From the NCBI RefSeq assembly GCF_012395815.1, contig NZ_JAAZQQ010000002.1:1-64000 (forward strand): a stretch of DNA of 64,000 nt, written 5' to 3'. Source of the DNA: Roseicyclus persicicus (lineage in GTDB: Bacteria > Pseudomonadota > Alphaproteobacteria > Rhodobacterales > Rhodobacteraceae). Below are positions 34,101 through 41,952 of this stretch, piece after piece. A model generated the notes under the pieces. It had not been told where the DNA came from and ran no database searches. It was given only the letters and a program-made list of their open reading frames with translations. Position 1 is the first letter of the stretch; every line of letters starts with the position of its first letter. The translations under genes were made by a program, and so were the position numbers.

Positions 34101-35732
34101 CACCACCACCAGCCCGGCCCGCAGCACCGCCAGCGTGGCGACCGGCAGGGCCTCGCCCCGGGGCAGCATGATCCCCACCGCCATGCCCTCGTCGAGGCCG
34201 AGATCCTCGCGCAGCCAGGCGGCGAGGTCGCGGCTGCGGGCGTCGAGCGTCGCGTAGTCGCTCCGCGCCTCGCCCGCGCGCAGGGCCGCCGCGCCGGGAT
34301 GGGCCGCCACCGCCGCCGCGAAGGCCGCCGGCACGTCGTCCCGGTCGCAGCCCTCGGGCGCGGGGTTGAGCGCCGCCGCGGCGTGCCGCCCGGTGTCGTC
34401 GGCGCCGGTCAGGTCGACATCGCCCACGGCCAGGTCCGGGTCGGCGAGCAGCCGGTGCACCAGCCGCATGTAGGCGGCCAGCAGGGCCTCGCGGTCGGCA
34501 TCCGTGAACAGGTGGACCCGGGTGCGGAACGAGAATTCCAGGCCCTCGGGCGTCTCGCGGAAGTCGGCGGCCAGATCGGTGGGCACGCTTTCCTCGGGCA
34601 GGCGCCGGACCGAGGTGGCCAGGCCCGGCAGCTCCGGGGGCCTCTCGTAGCGGTTGTAGCGCAGGAAGGTGGCGCAGACCCCCTCGGCGCTGGCGGCGGC
34701 GTCCCCCGCGCGGATGCGGGCCAGCTCGGTCTGGTAGGTCCGTCCCAGCTCGGCCAGCCCGAGCCCGGGGTCGAGGTCCAGCGACACGCCCGCGTAGCCG
34801 ATCAGCATCCCGATCCGGCGCCGGTCGGCCTCGGGCCGGCGGATCGAGTAGGCCACCCCCACCGCCACGCCGCGGCTGTGGCAGAACTGCCCCAGCAGGA
34901 CGGCGAAGGCGGCGGCGCAGAGCGAATAGGTGGTCAGCCCGCGGCTGCGGGCGATCTCCGCCAGCAGGGTGGCCCCGTCGGCGCGGAGCAGGGCCGTGCT
35001 GCGGCGGGCGACCGCCAGGTTTCGCCCCGCGTCCTGGCTCAGCCGGCCCGGGACCGGCCAGGGCAGGGGCCGATGCGGCAGCGTGCCGGCCGGTGCGCGG
35101 GGCGGCGCGACCGGGGCGGGCCCCGTGGGCGCCGGCGGCGGCGGGCCGGCCTGCCCGGTCTCGGCGGCATAGAGATCGCCGATCTCGGCGGCGAGAATGC
35201 CGATCGAGGTGTCGTCGAAGGCGATGTGATGCACCGACAGCCCCAGGATGCAGAGGGTCGGCTGCAGCACGAACAGCCGGAACCGGCAGGCCGGTTCGGC
35301 GGCCAGGTCGATGCGCCCGGTCGCGTGCAGCCGAATCCGCCGGTCGAGCCACGCCTCCTGCTGCGCCGGGTCGCGCGGGGCGATCTCGACCTGCAGGGGG
35401 ATTTGCCGGGGATCGGCCAGCGCGGGCGTGGGCACCCCGCCCTCCAGCCGAACCATCAGCCGCAGCACCGGGTGCCGGTCCATGAGCCGCGCCAGGGCGC
35501 GTTCGAGGGCGGCCGCGTCGAGCGCGCCCTCGATCCGCCAGGTCCGGGTGATGGTGAAGGCGCTCGACGCGGCGTCGACCTGGTCCGCGGTCCAGATCGC
35601 CAGCTGCTCGCCGCTCAGGCTCAGGGGGCCGCCGTCCTCGTGCGGCGGCTCGGGCGCGCCCTCCTGCGCGCCATGCCGACGCAGCAGCGCGTCGCGCAGG
35701 GCCGCGGCGGAGAGGTCCGGGGCGTCGGTCAT
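31119..35732 (-). CDS. non-ribosomal peptide synthetase, C-A-T-TE with C-terminal helical extension
   Basis: This is a 1537-residue single-module synthetase. The condensation domain (about 36-460) has SVHHIAFDD at 166-174 with the catalytic second His. The adenylation domain (about 480-1000) has FTSGTTGPAKGA near 617, NVYGPTEN, YRTGDLC and KLNGYRIEPAEIE. The carrier has FFTLGGHSLL near 1020-1030. The thioesterase has IAGYSLSGY near 1160. About 230 further residues (1300-1537) form Ala/Leu-rich TPR-like helices, unusual after a TE. The start overlaps the loader gene as ATGA. The amino acid used cannot be predicted with confidence. Confidence 0.92.
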   Translation of the reverse strand: MTDAPDLSAAALRDALLRRHGAQEGAPEPPHEDGGPLSLSGEQLAIWTADQVDAASSAFTITRTWRIEGALDAAALERALARLMDRHPVLRLMVRLEGGVPTPALADPRQIPLQVEIAPRDPAQQEAWLDRRIRLHATGRIDLAAEPACRFRLFVLQPTLCILGLSVHHIAFDDTSIGILAAEIGDLYAAETGQAGPPPPAPTGPAPVAPPRAPAGTLPHRPLPWPVPGRLSQDAGRNLAVARRSTALLRADGATLLAEIARSRGLTTYSLCAAAFAVLLGQFCHSRGVAVGVAYSIRRPEADRRRIGMLIGYAGVSLDLDPGLGLAELGRTYQTELARIRAGDAAASAEGVCATFLRYNRYERPPELPGLATSVRRLPEESVPTDLAADFRETPEGLEFSFRTRVHLFTDADREALLAAYMRLVHRLLADPDLAVGDVDLTGADDTGRHAAAALNPAPEGCDRDDVPAAFAAAVAAHPGAAALRAGEARSDYATLDARSRDLAAWLREDLGLDEGMAVGIMLPRGEALPVATLAVLRAGLVVVPIDPDYPDERIGRIVAASGCRVILCPDAAAAAAVATVAAAGGTGCRAVALPPTPVPGRPAPRLGDRSPARPACIVFTSGTTGPAKGAVIPHAALTRLAFGSFPVRPGPGDGIVQLASPGFDGAFIEIWGALLNRAELICPPRTPATLQDFAEVVASPGCTIAFLSTALFNALADEDPGCFARLRQLLVGGEALSRPHAERILAAHPGITLWNVYGPTENGALTTGGPIGREHGDAVSGPIGRPLPGNSVVIVNAAMRAVPFGFAGELLVGGPGLALGYNQDPERTARAFVTVRPEALGLPAGPALRLYRTGDLCRWRADGSAIDHLGRIDAQVKLNGYRIEPAEIEAALTALPGVRAAAVRAVCDGPAGTVTALEAFFETEADAAAPTSAALEAEARRGLSRRLPRQLMPGRLVHLPEGLPLTANGKIDRRALDGLAARRRAQEAGGDTAARAADPRLARIWTDLLGPVGLGREADFFTLGGHSLLALRMLARVERELETTVEAAAFLRDPRMGVLEDAVAAGRATAPAAAAARSALSLVLRAGNPARPPLVCLPGLTGEPGWIANLLPFLDPGGPSILGLRAPWTAASPDRPADLEALCGVFADTIAETIPPDRPFAIAGYSLSGYLAAALTAVLEDRGRPPAQVIMVDPGNTLVPRRRATTGEEQGTTRLDWLETLRRAHRARPFVTRADFIWCTRGYPWPRLATPRDWSILARGGLAVWPVDMMHLEAVQRAVAPQLAQTVERIIAGDGSPPEQRQEAWTDAQLDALHAAVAAAHGPDPSAAIPLFDALLRETGALPLVVDVERLQILAEAGARARLAREAAAMLLRPGRVDIGAWHVTAHALDTAGLAWLGDRLIARGHGGARTVGRPGTGLQRVARLLSRGRDAEAAGLAALLDRDGPDRVDALLAQACVARMTGQRGRAYDLSARALARSETLLPHYEAVLRLVLVPQDDAFALSLIDAAEELWRGDPSIAGLRRLWAAKTSEAVPQ

Positions 35733-37537
35733 CTTGCCCGCCCCCCGGCCAGTGCGGTCGCGACGTCGTCGATCAGCCCGACCATGCCGCCGCCCCCGGC
35801 CGCGGCCAGCCGCGCCGCGAGCGCCGCCACCGTCGGGGCGAGGAACAGCGCCTCGGGCTCCACCGGCTGCCCGAGCAGCCGCCCGAGCGTCGCCGCCGCC
35901 CGCACCGCGGCAAGCGAGTCGCCGCCGGCGAGGAAGAAATCCGTCGTCCGGTCCAGCGGGCGGGGGCGGCCGCTGGCCTCGGCCAGCACATCGGCGAGCA
36001 GCAGTTCCAGCGCGCCCTGCGGCGGATCCACCGGGCGGGCGGCGGCATCCGACAGGTAGCGGGCGCGGGCGGCCCGGCGATCGGGCTTGCCGGTGCCGCC
36101 CACGGGCAGCAGGTCGGCCAGCACCACGCAATCGGGTGTCAGCCCCGGCCCGGCGCGGGTGGCGACGTCGAGGCGGATCCGGGCCGGGTCGGGGGCCGGG
36201 GCGTCCGGCGCGGGCCGGACCATGGCGACCGCGACCTCGCCCAGCGTGGGGTGGGGCACGCCGAACACCAACGCCGCCGCCACCGCCGCCACCGCGCGCA
36301 GCGCCTCCTCCATCGCGTGCGGCGCGATGTTCTCGCCGCCCCGGTTGATGATCTCGCTCCGCCGCGCCACGAGCCGCAGGTTGCCCGCCGCGTCCAGTTC
36401 GCCCAGATCGCCGGTGCGCAGCCAGCCCCCGGCGGTGAAGCTGGACGCCTCGGCCCCTGATCCCGCCTCGGGGATCGACGCATAGGCTGTGATCACGCCC
36501 GGCCCCCGCAACAGGACCTCGCCGTCCTCGGCGATGGCGATCTCCACCCCCGCCGCTGGCCCGACCCAGCCGTCGCGCCGGGCCGCGCCGGGCCGTTGCT
36601 GCGCGATGAAGCTGGCCGCCTCGGTCATGCCGTAGCCTTCGAGGACCTCGGCCCCGAGTGCCGCCTCGGCCAGCCGCCGCGTGGCCGCCGGCAAGGGGGC
36701 CGAGGCCGAGCGCAGGAACCGCAGCCGCAGGCCGCGGGCGAGGTCGGGCCGGGCGCGGGCCGCCAGCGCGAGGTCGTGCAGCACGGTCGGAACGGTGGTG
36801 GCCCAGGTCGCGCCGGCCCCGGCCGCCAGCGCCAGCGCCGCCTCGCCCCCGGCGGTCTCGGGCAGCAGGACGGCCCCGCCCGCCGCAAGCGGCGCGATCA
36901 GCCCGATCGACAGGCCGTTGACATGCGAGAGCGTGATCGGCGTCAGCGCGCGGTCGTCGGGCCCAAGCCCGAAACACCCGCGCACCTGCGCCGCCACATG
37001 GTCCAGGGCGGTGTGGCGCAGCGGCACCAGCTTCGGCGTGCCGGTGGTGCCCGAGGTCGGCAGCAGGAAGGCGACCGCCGTGTCCCATTGCGCGGGCGTC
37101 GCCCGGGCGGGGCCGTCGGCCCGCCAGTCGCCCGCAGGCGCCGGCAGGATCAGGGGGCAGCCGGCCCGGCGCGCCGCCGCGGCCACCGCGCTGTCGGGGG
37201 CGGCGGCGAACACGGCGCCCGGGCGCACCCGGGCCAGCAGGTCGTCCAGCATGTCGGGGCCGAGGGTCGCGGCGGCGGGCGCCACGGCAAGACAGGCGCC
37301 CAGCGTCACCAGCGCCGCCGCCGCCTCGGGGCCACGGCCGACCTCGAGGATCACCCGCTGCCCGGGGGCAAGGCCCAGCCCGGCCAGCGCCGCGCGCGTC
37401 CGTGTCATCCGGTCCGACAGCGCCGCCAGGCCGATCTCGGCGCGCGGGTCCAGCCCGATCAGCGCGGGCGCCGTCGGTGTCAGCCGCGCCTGCGCCGCGA
37501 TCGCGGCGCACCAGGCTGGCCCATCTGCACCGACCAC
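35729..37537 (-). CDS. NRPS loading protein: adenylate-forming ligase plus carrier domain
   Basis: This is a 602-residue two-domain protein. The ligase domain (about 10-500) has LLPTSGTTGTPKLVPLRH near 177, EGYGMTEAASFIAQQ near 305 and WLRTGDLGELD near 375. Its sequence is closer to acyl/aryl-acid ligases than to amino-acid A domains. The C-terminal carrier has DFFLAGGDSLAAVR near 535-545, with the phosphopantetheine Ser in GGDS. It would load an acid starter and pass it to the C domain of the next gene, giving an N-acylated single amino acid or a short acyl peptide. The gene is coupled to the NRPS by ATGA. Confidence 0.88.
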   Translation of the reverse strand: MVGADGPAWCAAIAAQARLTPTAPALIGLDPRAEIGLAALSDRMTRTRAALAGLGLAPGQRVILEVGRGPEAAAALVTLGACLAVAPAAATLGPDMLDDLLARVRPGAVFAAAPDSAVAAAARRAGCPLILPAPAGDWRADGPARATPAQWDTAVAFLLPTSGTTGTPKLVPLRHTALDHVAAQVRGCFGLGPDDRALTPITLSHVNGLSIGLIAPLAAGGAVLLPETAGGEAALALAAGAGATWATTVPTVLHDLALAARARPDLARGLRLRFLRSASAPLPAATRRLAEAALGAEVLEGYGMTEAASFIAQQRPGAARRDGWVGPAAGVEIAIAEDGEVLLRGPGVITAYASIPEAGSGAEASSFTAGGWLRTGDLGELDAAGNLRLVARRSEIINRGGENIAPHAMEEALRAVAAVAAALVFGVPHPTLGEVAVAMVRPAPDAPAPDPARIRLDVATRAGPGLTPDCVVLADLLPVGGTGKPDRRAARARYLSDAAARPVDPPQGALELLLADVLAEASGRPRPLDRTTDFFLAGGDSLAAVRAAATLGRLLGQPVEPEALFLAPTVAALAARLAAAGGGGMVGLIDDVATALAGGRAR

Positions 37538-37673
37538 GCTGACCCTCCGTGTCCCCGACGCCCGAGGCCTCGGACACTACCACCCGGCCCAAGACGTTCA
37601 AGGCGATCCTGTGCGCGCCCGGGCCGCGCCCCGCACCCCCCGCTCCGGGGGATGCCGCCGCAAGGGTCGCCCG

Positions 37674-38501
37674 TCAGGCCCGCGAGACGCCGTCGCGCCC
37701 GAGGTGCAGCGGGGCGGTGGCGGCCACGGCCTCGGGGGTCAGGCCGCAGTCGAACACCACGTCCGAGCCCAGCGAGAACACCCGCATCTCGGGCCGGATC
37801 GCATCGGCGAGGAGGGGGCTGGGCGTGGCCAGCGTCAGGCCCTGCGGCCCGCCGCCGATCAGCAGCGGCGCGATGGCGACCTGCAGCCGCGTCATCAGCC
37901 CCGCCTCGAGGAACCGGGCGATGGTGATGCCGCCGCCCTCGATCAGCACGCTGTTCAGCCCCTCGGCCTGCAGCGCGGCGAGGATCTCGGCGGGGTCGAG
38001 CTGCCCGTCGCGCAGCGGCAGGTGCAGCGCGGTGACGCCGGCCGGGCGCGGCCGGTCGACCGCCTGCACGACGATCCGGCGCGCCCCGTCGTCGGCCAGC
38101 ACCGGCGCGTCGTCCGGCAGGCGGCCGCGGGGGTCGATCACGACCCGGGCCGGGTTTCGCCCGGCGCAGAGCCGCACCGTCAGCCGCGGGGTGTCGTGCA
38201 GCGCGGTGCGCACCCCGATGACCACCGCGTCGACCAGCGCGCGCATCCTGTGCAGATGCGCCAGCCCGTCCGGCCCCGACACGTCGCGCGCGTCGCCCGA
38301 TACGGTGGCGACCCGCCCGTCCAGCGACTGGCCGATCTGGCCGACCGTGACGGGCCCCACGTCGCGCCGGGCGAGCGGCCCGTAGAGGTCGAGCGCGGCG
38401 CGTTCCCCGGGGCTCCAGCGCCCGCAGCAGGTGCAGGCAAGGCCCTGCTGCACCGCGAGCAGGCGTTTCCAGACCCGGGGCGTGACGTCAACGAACTGCA
38501 T
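37674..38501 (-). CDS. RibD C-terminal-type reductase (pyrimidine/pterin reductase-like)
   Basis: This 275-residue protein has the RibD_C/DHFR-like fold in residues about 60-270: PVTVGQIGQSLDGRVATVSGDA, VDAVVIGVRTALHDTPRLTVR, NPARVVIDPRGRLP and LNSVLIEGGGITIARFLEAGL. Such enzymes use NADPH to reduce the ribosyl side chain of a GTP-derived diaminopyrimidine. The deaminase half of RibD is absent; instead there is a 50-residue N-terminal piece with a CxxC (CTCCGRW). It overlaps the methyltransferase gene by 14 bases and ends the GTP-cyclohydrolase operon, so it probably acts on that pathway's product. Confidence 0.8.
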   Translation of the reverse strand: MQFVDVTPRVWKRLLAVQQGLACTCCGRWSPGERAALDLYGPLARRDVGPVTVGQIGQSLDGRVATVSGDARDVSGPDGLAHLHRMRALVDAVVIGVRTALHDTPRLTVRLCAGRNPARVVIDPRGRLPDDAPVLADDGARRIVVQAVDRPRPAGVTALHLPLRDGQLDPAEILAALQAEGLNSVLIEGGGITIARFLEAGLMTRLQVAIAPLLIGGGPQGLTLATPSPLLADAIRPEMRVFSLGSDVVFDCGLTPEAVAATAPLHLGRDGVSRA

Positions 38502-39276
38502 GGCTGGACTCGGCTGGGGAAGGGCGGGGCAGGGCGAGAAGGTCGAGGTGCCCGATCCGGCACCGGGTCCGGTCGGCGGCGGCATGGCGGTCGCAGCCCC
38601 AGCCCGGGGCCTCCGGCGCGCCGGCCTCGTGTGCGGCGGCGGCGATGCCGTCGGTCAGCTCGCGCTGCAGCGCGGCCATGTCGGGGCCGAGCACCCAGGG
38701 GCTGTCGGCGGTCAGCACGTCGAACCCGGCGGCCCGCAGGATCGCGGCGCTGCGGTCGGCGGCATCGGGCCCCAGCGCCGGGCCAAGCCCCTTGTCGCCG
38801 CGCTGGTGGCGGTTGAAGGCCGCGGTCACGGCGGCGTCGCGCGGGTCGTCCGGCGTCCAGTCCATCCGGCCATCGTAGCTCAGCGCCGCGTAGAACGGCA
38901 CCCCCAGCCGGCGGGCGAGGCCCGCCACCCAGGCCTCGGGCATCAGGTCCAGCAGCGCCGAGGCCGTGACCAGCGTCGCGCCCGCCAGCGGCAGGGCGTC
39001 GAGGTCGCCGAGGTCGGCCTCAACCGCCTCGGCCCCGTCCCCCGCCGCCGCGGCCGCGATGGCCAGCAGCGCGGGGTCGTTGTCGACGAAGCGCCAGCGC
39101 GCGCCGGCCGGCAACAGCGGCGCCAGCACCCGCCAGGTCGCCCCGGTGCCGCAGCCCAGGTCGACGATCACCGGCGCGGGCCCCGCCGCCTCGGCCGCCC
39201 GCCGGGCCAGCACGGCGTCACGCGCCGCCCGGTCGGCGGGGTCGCGCAAGGCCAGCCAGTCGGCGGAAAAGCCCAT
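38488..39276 (-). CDS. class I SAM-dependent methyltransferase
   Basis: This is a 262-residue protein. SAM-binding motif I is VIVDLGCGTGATWRVL (near 36-50), the acidic residue after strand 2 is in WRFVDNDPALL, and a third motif is in VEADLGDLDALP. After the Rossmann core, LVTASALLDLMPEAW and YDGRMDWTP follow. The substrate is unknown. The gene is 3 bases downstream of the PTPS-like gene and overlaps the RibD-like gene, so a role in modifying a pteridine or pyrimidine intermediate is plausible by context. Confidence 0.82.
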   Translation of the reverse strand: MGFSADWLALRDPADRAARDAVLARRAAEAAGPAPVIVDLGCGTGATWRVLAPLLPAGARWRFVDNDPALLAIAAAAAGDGAEAVEADLGDLDALPLAGATLVTASALLDLMPEAWVAGLARRLGVPFYAALSYDGRMDWTPDDPRDAAVTAAFNRHQRGDKGLGPALGPDAADRSAAILRAAGFDVLTADSPWVLGPDMAALQRELTDGIAAAAHEAGAPEAPGWGCDRHAAADRTRCRIGHLDLLALPRPSPAESSHAVR

Positions 39277-39279
39277 TGA

Positions 39280-39675
39280 TCAGACCTCCGCCTCGTACCA
39301 GGCGCGGGCGACGTGGCTTTCGTGGAGCGTGATGCGCAGCTTCTTGACCCGGCCGCCGTCGGCCAGCTTGCCCGCGCGCACCCGGGTCGCCATCGCCTCG
39401 AAGATGTGGCCGCAGAGGAACTCGGTGGTGGTGAACTTGCCCGCGAACTCGGGCACCTCGTCGAGGTTCTTGTAGCGGAGCGGCGCCAGCGTCTCGGCCA
39501 GCGCCTCGGTCGCCAGCCCGATGTCCACCACCAGCCCGTGCTGGTCGATGTCGTCGGTGAAGAAGGCCGCGTCGACCGTGAAGGTGGCGCCGTGCAGCCC
39601 CTGGGCGGGGCCGAAGACGGGCGAGGGCAGGGAATGGCCGATCATGATGTGATCGCGGACTTCGACGGCGAACAT
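39280..39675 (-). CDS. 6-pyruvoyltetrahydropterin synthase/QueD-like protein lacking key residues
   Basis: This 131-residue protein has the T-fold pattern of PTPS/QueD: His14 (IGHSLPS), His28 (GLHGATFTVD), Asp51 (VVDIG), NLDEVPEF, TTTEFLCGHIFE and a C-terminal HES-x5-WYE. Normal enzymes have a His-Gly-His zinc motif and a nearby catalytic Cys. Here the second His is Ala30 and there is no Cys before it. Either the chemistry differs or the protein binds without catalysis. No FolE-type cyclohydrolase is nearby to make the usual substrate. It is the third gene of the ribA-like operon. Confidence 0.8.
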   Translation of the reverse strand: MFAVEVRDHIMIGHSLPSPVFGPAQGLHGATFTVDAAFFTDDIDQHGLVVDIGLATEALAETLAPLRYKNLDEVPEFAGKFTTTEFLCGHIFEAMATRVRAGKLADGGRVKKLRITLHESHVARAWYEAEV

Positions 39676-39684
39676 GGGGTCTCC

Positions 39685-40641
39685 TTAAGCAGCGTCGTAG
39701 CGGATGCGGTGGCAAAGCGTGTCGGGGTCCGACAGGATCGCGCCGTAGCGGGCGGGCAGGTCGGCAAAGGCGGTCTCGCCCGAGATCAGCGCGTCGAGCG
39801 CGGGGTCGGCCAGCAGCTCCAGCGCCTTGGCCATGCGGCGGGCGTAGCTCCAGCGGGGTGCGCGGGCGGGGGGCACATGGCCGACCTGCGAGCCGACGAG
39901 GCGCAGGCGGCGGCTGTGGAAGGCCCCGCCCAGCGGCACCGGCGTGGTGCCCGCGCCGTGCCAGCTGCCCTCGACCACGGTGGCCTCCTGACCGGCGCAG
40001 GCGATGGCGGTGGCCAGCCCCGGCGCCGAGGCCGACAGGTGCAGGACCACGTCGCAGTCCGCGGGCGCGTCACCGGGCAGGGCGAAGCGGCAGCCGAGCG
40101 CGGCGGCCAGCGGCGCGCGGGCGGGGTTGGTGTCGACCAGCGTCACCTCGGCCCCCGGCAGCCGCGCGGCGAGGTAGCCGGCCAGCGCGCCGACGACGCC
40201 CGCGCCGATCACGGCGATGCGGTCGCCCGGGCAGGCGCCGCTGTCCCAGACCAGCGTCAGCGCGGTTTCCATGTTGGCGCCCAGCACCGCGCGTTCGGGG
40301 GGCAGCGCGTCGGGCAGCGGCGTCAGCGCCGCCTCGGGCAGGCGGAACCGCGCCTGGTGCGGGTGCAGCGCAAAGACCGCGCGGCCCGCCAGCGCCCCCT
40401 CGGCCACGCGGCCGACGGCGCAGTAGCCGTATTTCACCGGGAAGGGAAAGGCGCCCTCCATCGCCGGGCCGCGCATCCGGTCATGCTCGGTCTCGGGCAC
40501 GCGGCCCTCGAACACCAGCCGCTCGGTGCCGCGGCTGATGCCGGAATACAGCATCTCCACCGCCACGCCCTCGCCCAGCGCGCCGGGGCGCGTCTCGGCC
40601 CGCCCGGGGCCGACACACCAGAGCGCGGGCGCCGTGGTCAC
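39685..40641 (-). CDS. MDR-family (zinc-type alcohol) dehydrogenase of the SGISRGTE group
   Basis: This is a 318-residue protein. The N-terminal domain has MLYSGISRGTERLVFEGRVP; the coenzyme domain has IAVIGAGVVGALAGYLAARL and an acidic VTLVDTNPARA, so NAD is the likely cofactor. The usual catalytic zinc Cys is replaced in SGISRGTE, as in relatives of BchC. The substrate is unknown. The start is a GTG that overlaps the ribA stop (GTGA) and defines a coupled pair. The much longer frame reading in from the ribA gene is spurious. Confidence 0.82.
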   Translation of the reverse strand: MTTAPALWCVGPGRAETRPGALGEGVAVEMLYSGISRGTERLVFEGRVPETEHDRMRGPAMEGAFPFPVKYGYCAVGRVAEGALAGRAVFALHPHQARFRLPEAALTPLPDALPPERAVLGANMETALTLVWDSGACPGDRIAVIGAGVVGALAGYLAARLPGAEVTLVDTNPARAPLAAALGCRFALPGDAPADCDVVLHLSASAPGLATAIACAGQEATVVEGSWHGAGTTPVPLGGAFHSRRLRLVGSQVGHVPPARAPRWSYARRMAKALELLADPALDALISGETAFADLPARYGAILSDPDTLCHRIRYDAA

Positions 40642-41804
40642 AGCAGGTGCCCCGACTTGGCGGCCTTGGTCGCAAGGTAATGGGCGTTTTGCGCCGTGCG
40701 GCCGACCCGGAGCGGCACGCGCTCCACCACCTCGATCCCCTGCGCGCCGAGGCTCGCCACCTTGGCCGGGTTGTTCGTCATCAGCCGGACCTGCCCGATG
40801 CCCATGCGGCGCAGGATCTGCGCGCCGATGCGGAAATCGCGCTGGTCGTCCTCGAAGCCGAGCCAGTGGTTCGCCTCGACCGTGTCCAGACCCGCATCCT
40901 GCAGCGCGTAGGCCCGCATCTTGTTGGCCAGCCCGATCCCGCGCCCCTCCTGGTTGAGATACAGCAGCACGCCGCCCGGCCCCGCCGCCATCGCCGCCAT
41001 CGCGCCGCGCAGCTGCGGGCCGCAGTCGCATTTCAGGCTGCCCAGCACGTCGCCGGTGAAGCAGGCCGAATGCAGCCGCACGGTGACCGGCCCGGACAGG
41101 TCGGGCGTGCCGATCTCGATGGCGTAGTGTTCGGCGCCGCCGTCGTCGGGGCGGAACACGTGCACCCGCCCCGCCGCCGAGGCGTCCATCGGCAGCCGGG
41201 CCGAGCTGACGCGGGTCTGGCTCCGGGCCTCGTCCAGCGCCCCGGTGATCTCGGCCAGCGCCATCGCCGTCAGGCCCAGCGCCGCGACCGCGCCGCCGTC
41301 GCGGCCGGCCAGCGGCACGGCGAGCACGGCGGGCACCACCTGCACCGTCTTGGCGATCTCGATCGCGGCCCGGTGCAGCGCGGTGCCGGCCTGCAGGATC
41401 GGCAGGCTGGCGCCGCCGGTCGGGGCGTCGGGCCCCGCCTGCCCGGCGACCGCCGCGAGCCAGGCCAGATCGGCCCCCGCCGGCACCCGCAGGCGCAGCG
41501 TGTCGCCCTGGATCGGCGGCAGCGCGCCCAGCGCCTCGGCCCGGCGCCGCGTCAGCACCAGCTCGGGCTGCCCGAGCGCTGTCATCGCGCCGTAACGTGC
41601 GTCGGTCACCGTCTCCACCAGGGCCACCAGGACCGAGTCGCCGCCGTCCTGCAGGATCACCGGCAGGCCCAGCCGCAGGTCGCCGCGGATGCGGTGCAAC
41701 CGCTCGATCCCGCGCGGGGCGAGGGCGGGCGTGACGACGTGCTGGTCGGGCCGGTCGGGCACCGCGATCGCGGATCCGGAGGCGGCAAGTGGGCTTGTCA
41801 GCAT
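40638..41804 (-). CDS. ribA: GTP cyclohydrolase II with N-terminal extension
   Basis: This 388-residue enzyme opens GTP to 2,5-diamino-6-ribosylamino-pyrimidinone phosphate. The zinc ligands are Cys248, Cys259 and Cys261 (C-x10-C-x-C). QEGRGIGL carries the catalytic Arg, and LMTNNPAKV is typical. The first 180 residues form a degenerate extra domain, as in some alphaproteobacterial RibA proteins, and are not a DHBP synthase. It heads an operon with the MDR dehydrogenase, PTPS-like, methyltransferase and RibD-like genes. No ribE or ribH is present, so it may serve a special pathway instead of bulk riboflavin. Confidence 0.88.
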   Translation of the reverse strand: MLTSPLAASGSAIAVPDRPDQHVVTPALAPRGIERLHRIRGDLRLGLPVILQDGGDSVLVALVETVTDARYGAMTALGQPELVLTRRRAEALGALPPIQGDTLRLRVPAGADLAWLAAVAGQAGPDAPTGGASLPILQAGTALHRAAIEIAKTVQVVPAVLAVPLAGRDGGAVAALGLTAMALAEITGALDEARSQTRVSSARLPMDASAAGRVHVFRPDDGGAEHYAIEIGTPDLSGPVTVRLHSACFTGDVLGSLKCDCGPQLRGAMAAMAAGPGGVLLYLNQEGRGIGLANKMRAYALQDAGLDTVEANHWLGFEDDQRDFRIGAQILRRMGIGQVRLMTNNPAKVASLGAQGIEVVERVPLRVGRTAQNAHYLATKAAKSGHLL

Positions 41805-41952
41805 GGCAGACCTGTGTTCCCTGTCGAACCCCGCTATCTAGGGCGGTGGCCGCGCTGGCAAGGGTGTCCGCGTCGTGTCGCTGCGGCGTCGCGGGCTGGA
41901 CGCGCGGATCGCCGCGCTATCTCTGGGCGAATGTGTCGGAAAGGGTGAGGAC

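Noticed and set aside
31119-37601. A single 2160-codon NRPS gene
   Set aside because: The first third of that frame is frame-shifted translation of the separate 602-residue loader gene. The true start is the ATG at 35732, which overlaps the loader stop.
39685-41031. A fusion of the MDR dehydrogenase with upstream sequence
   Set aside because: The first 130 residues are out-of-frame translation of ribA. The GTG at 40641 overlapping the ribA stop is the natural start.
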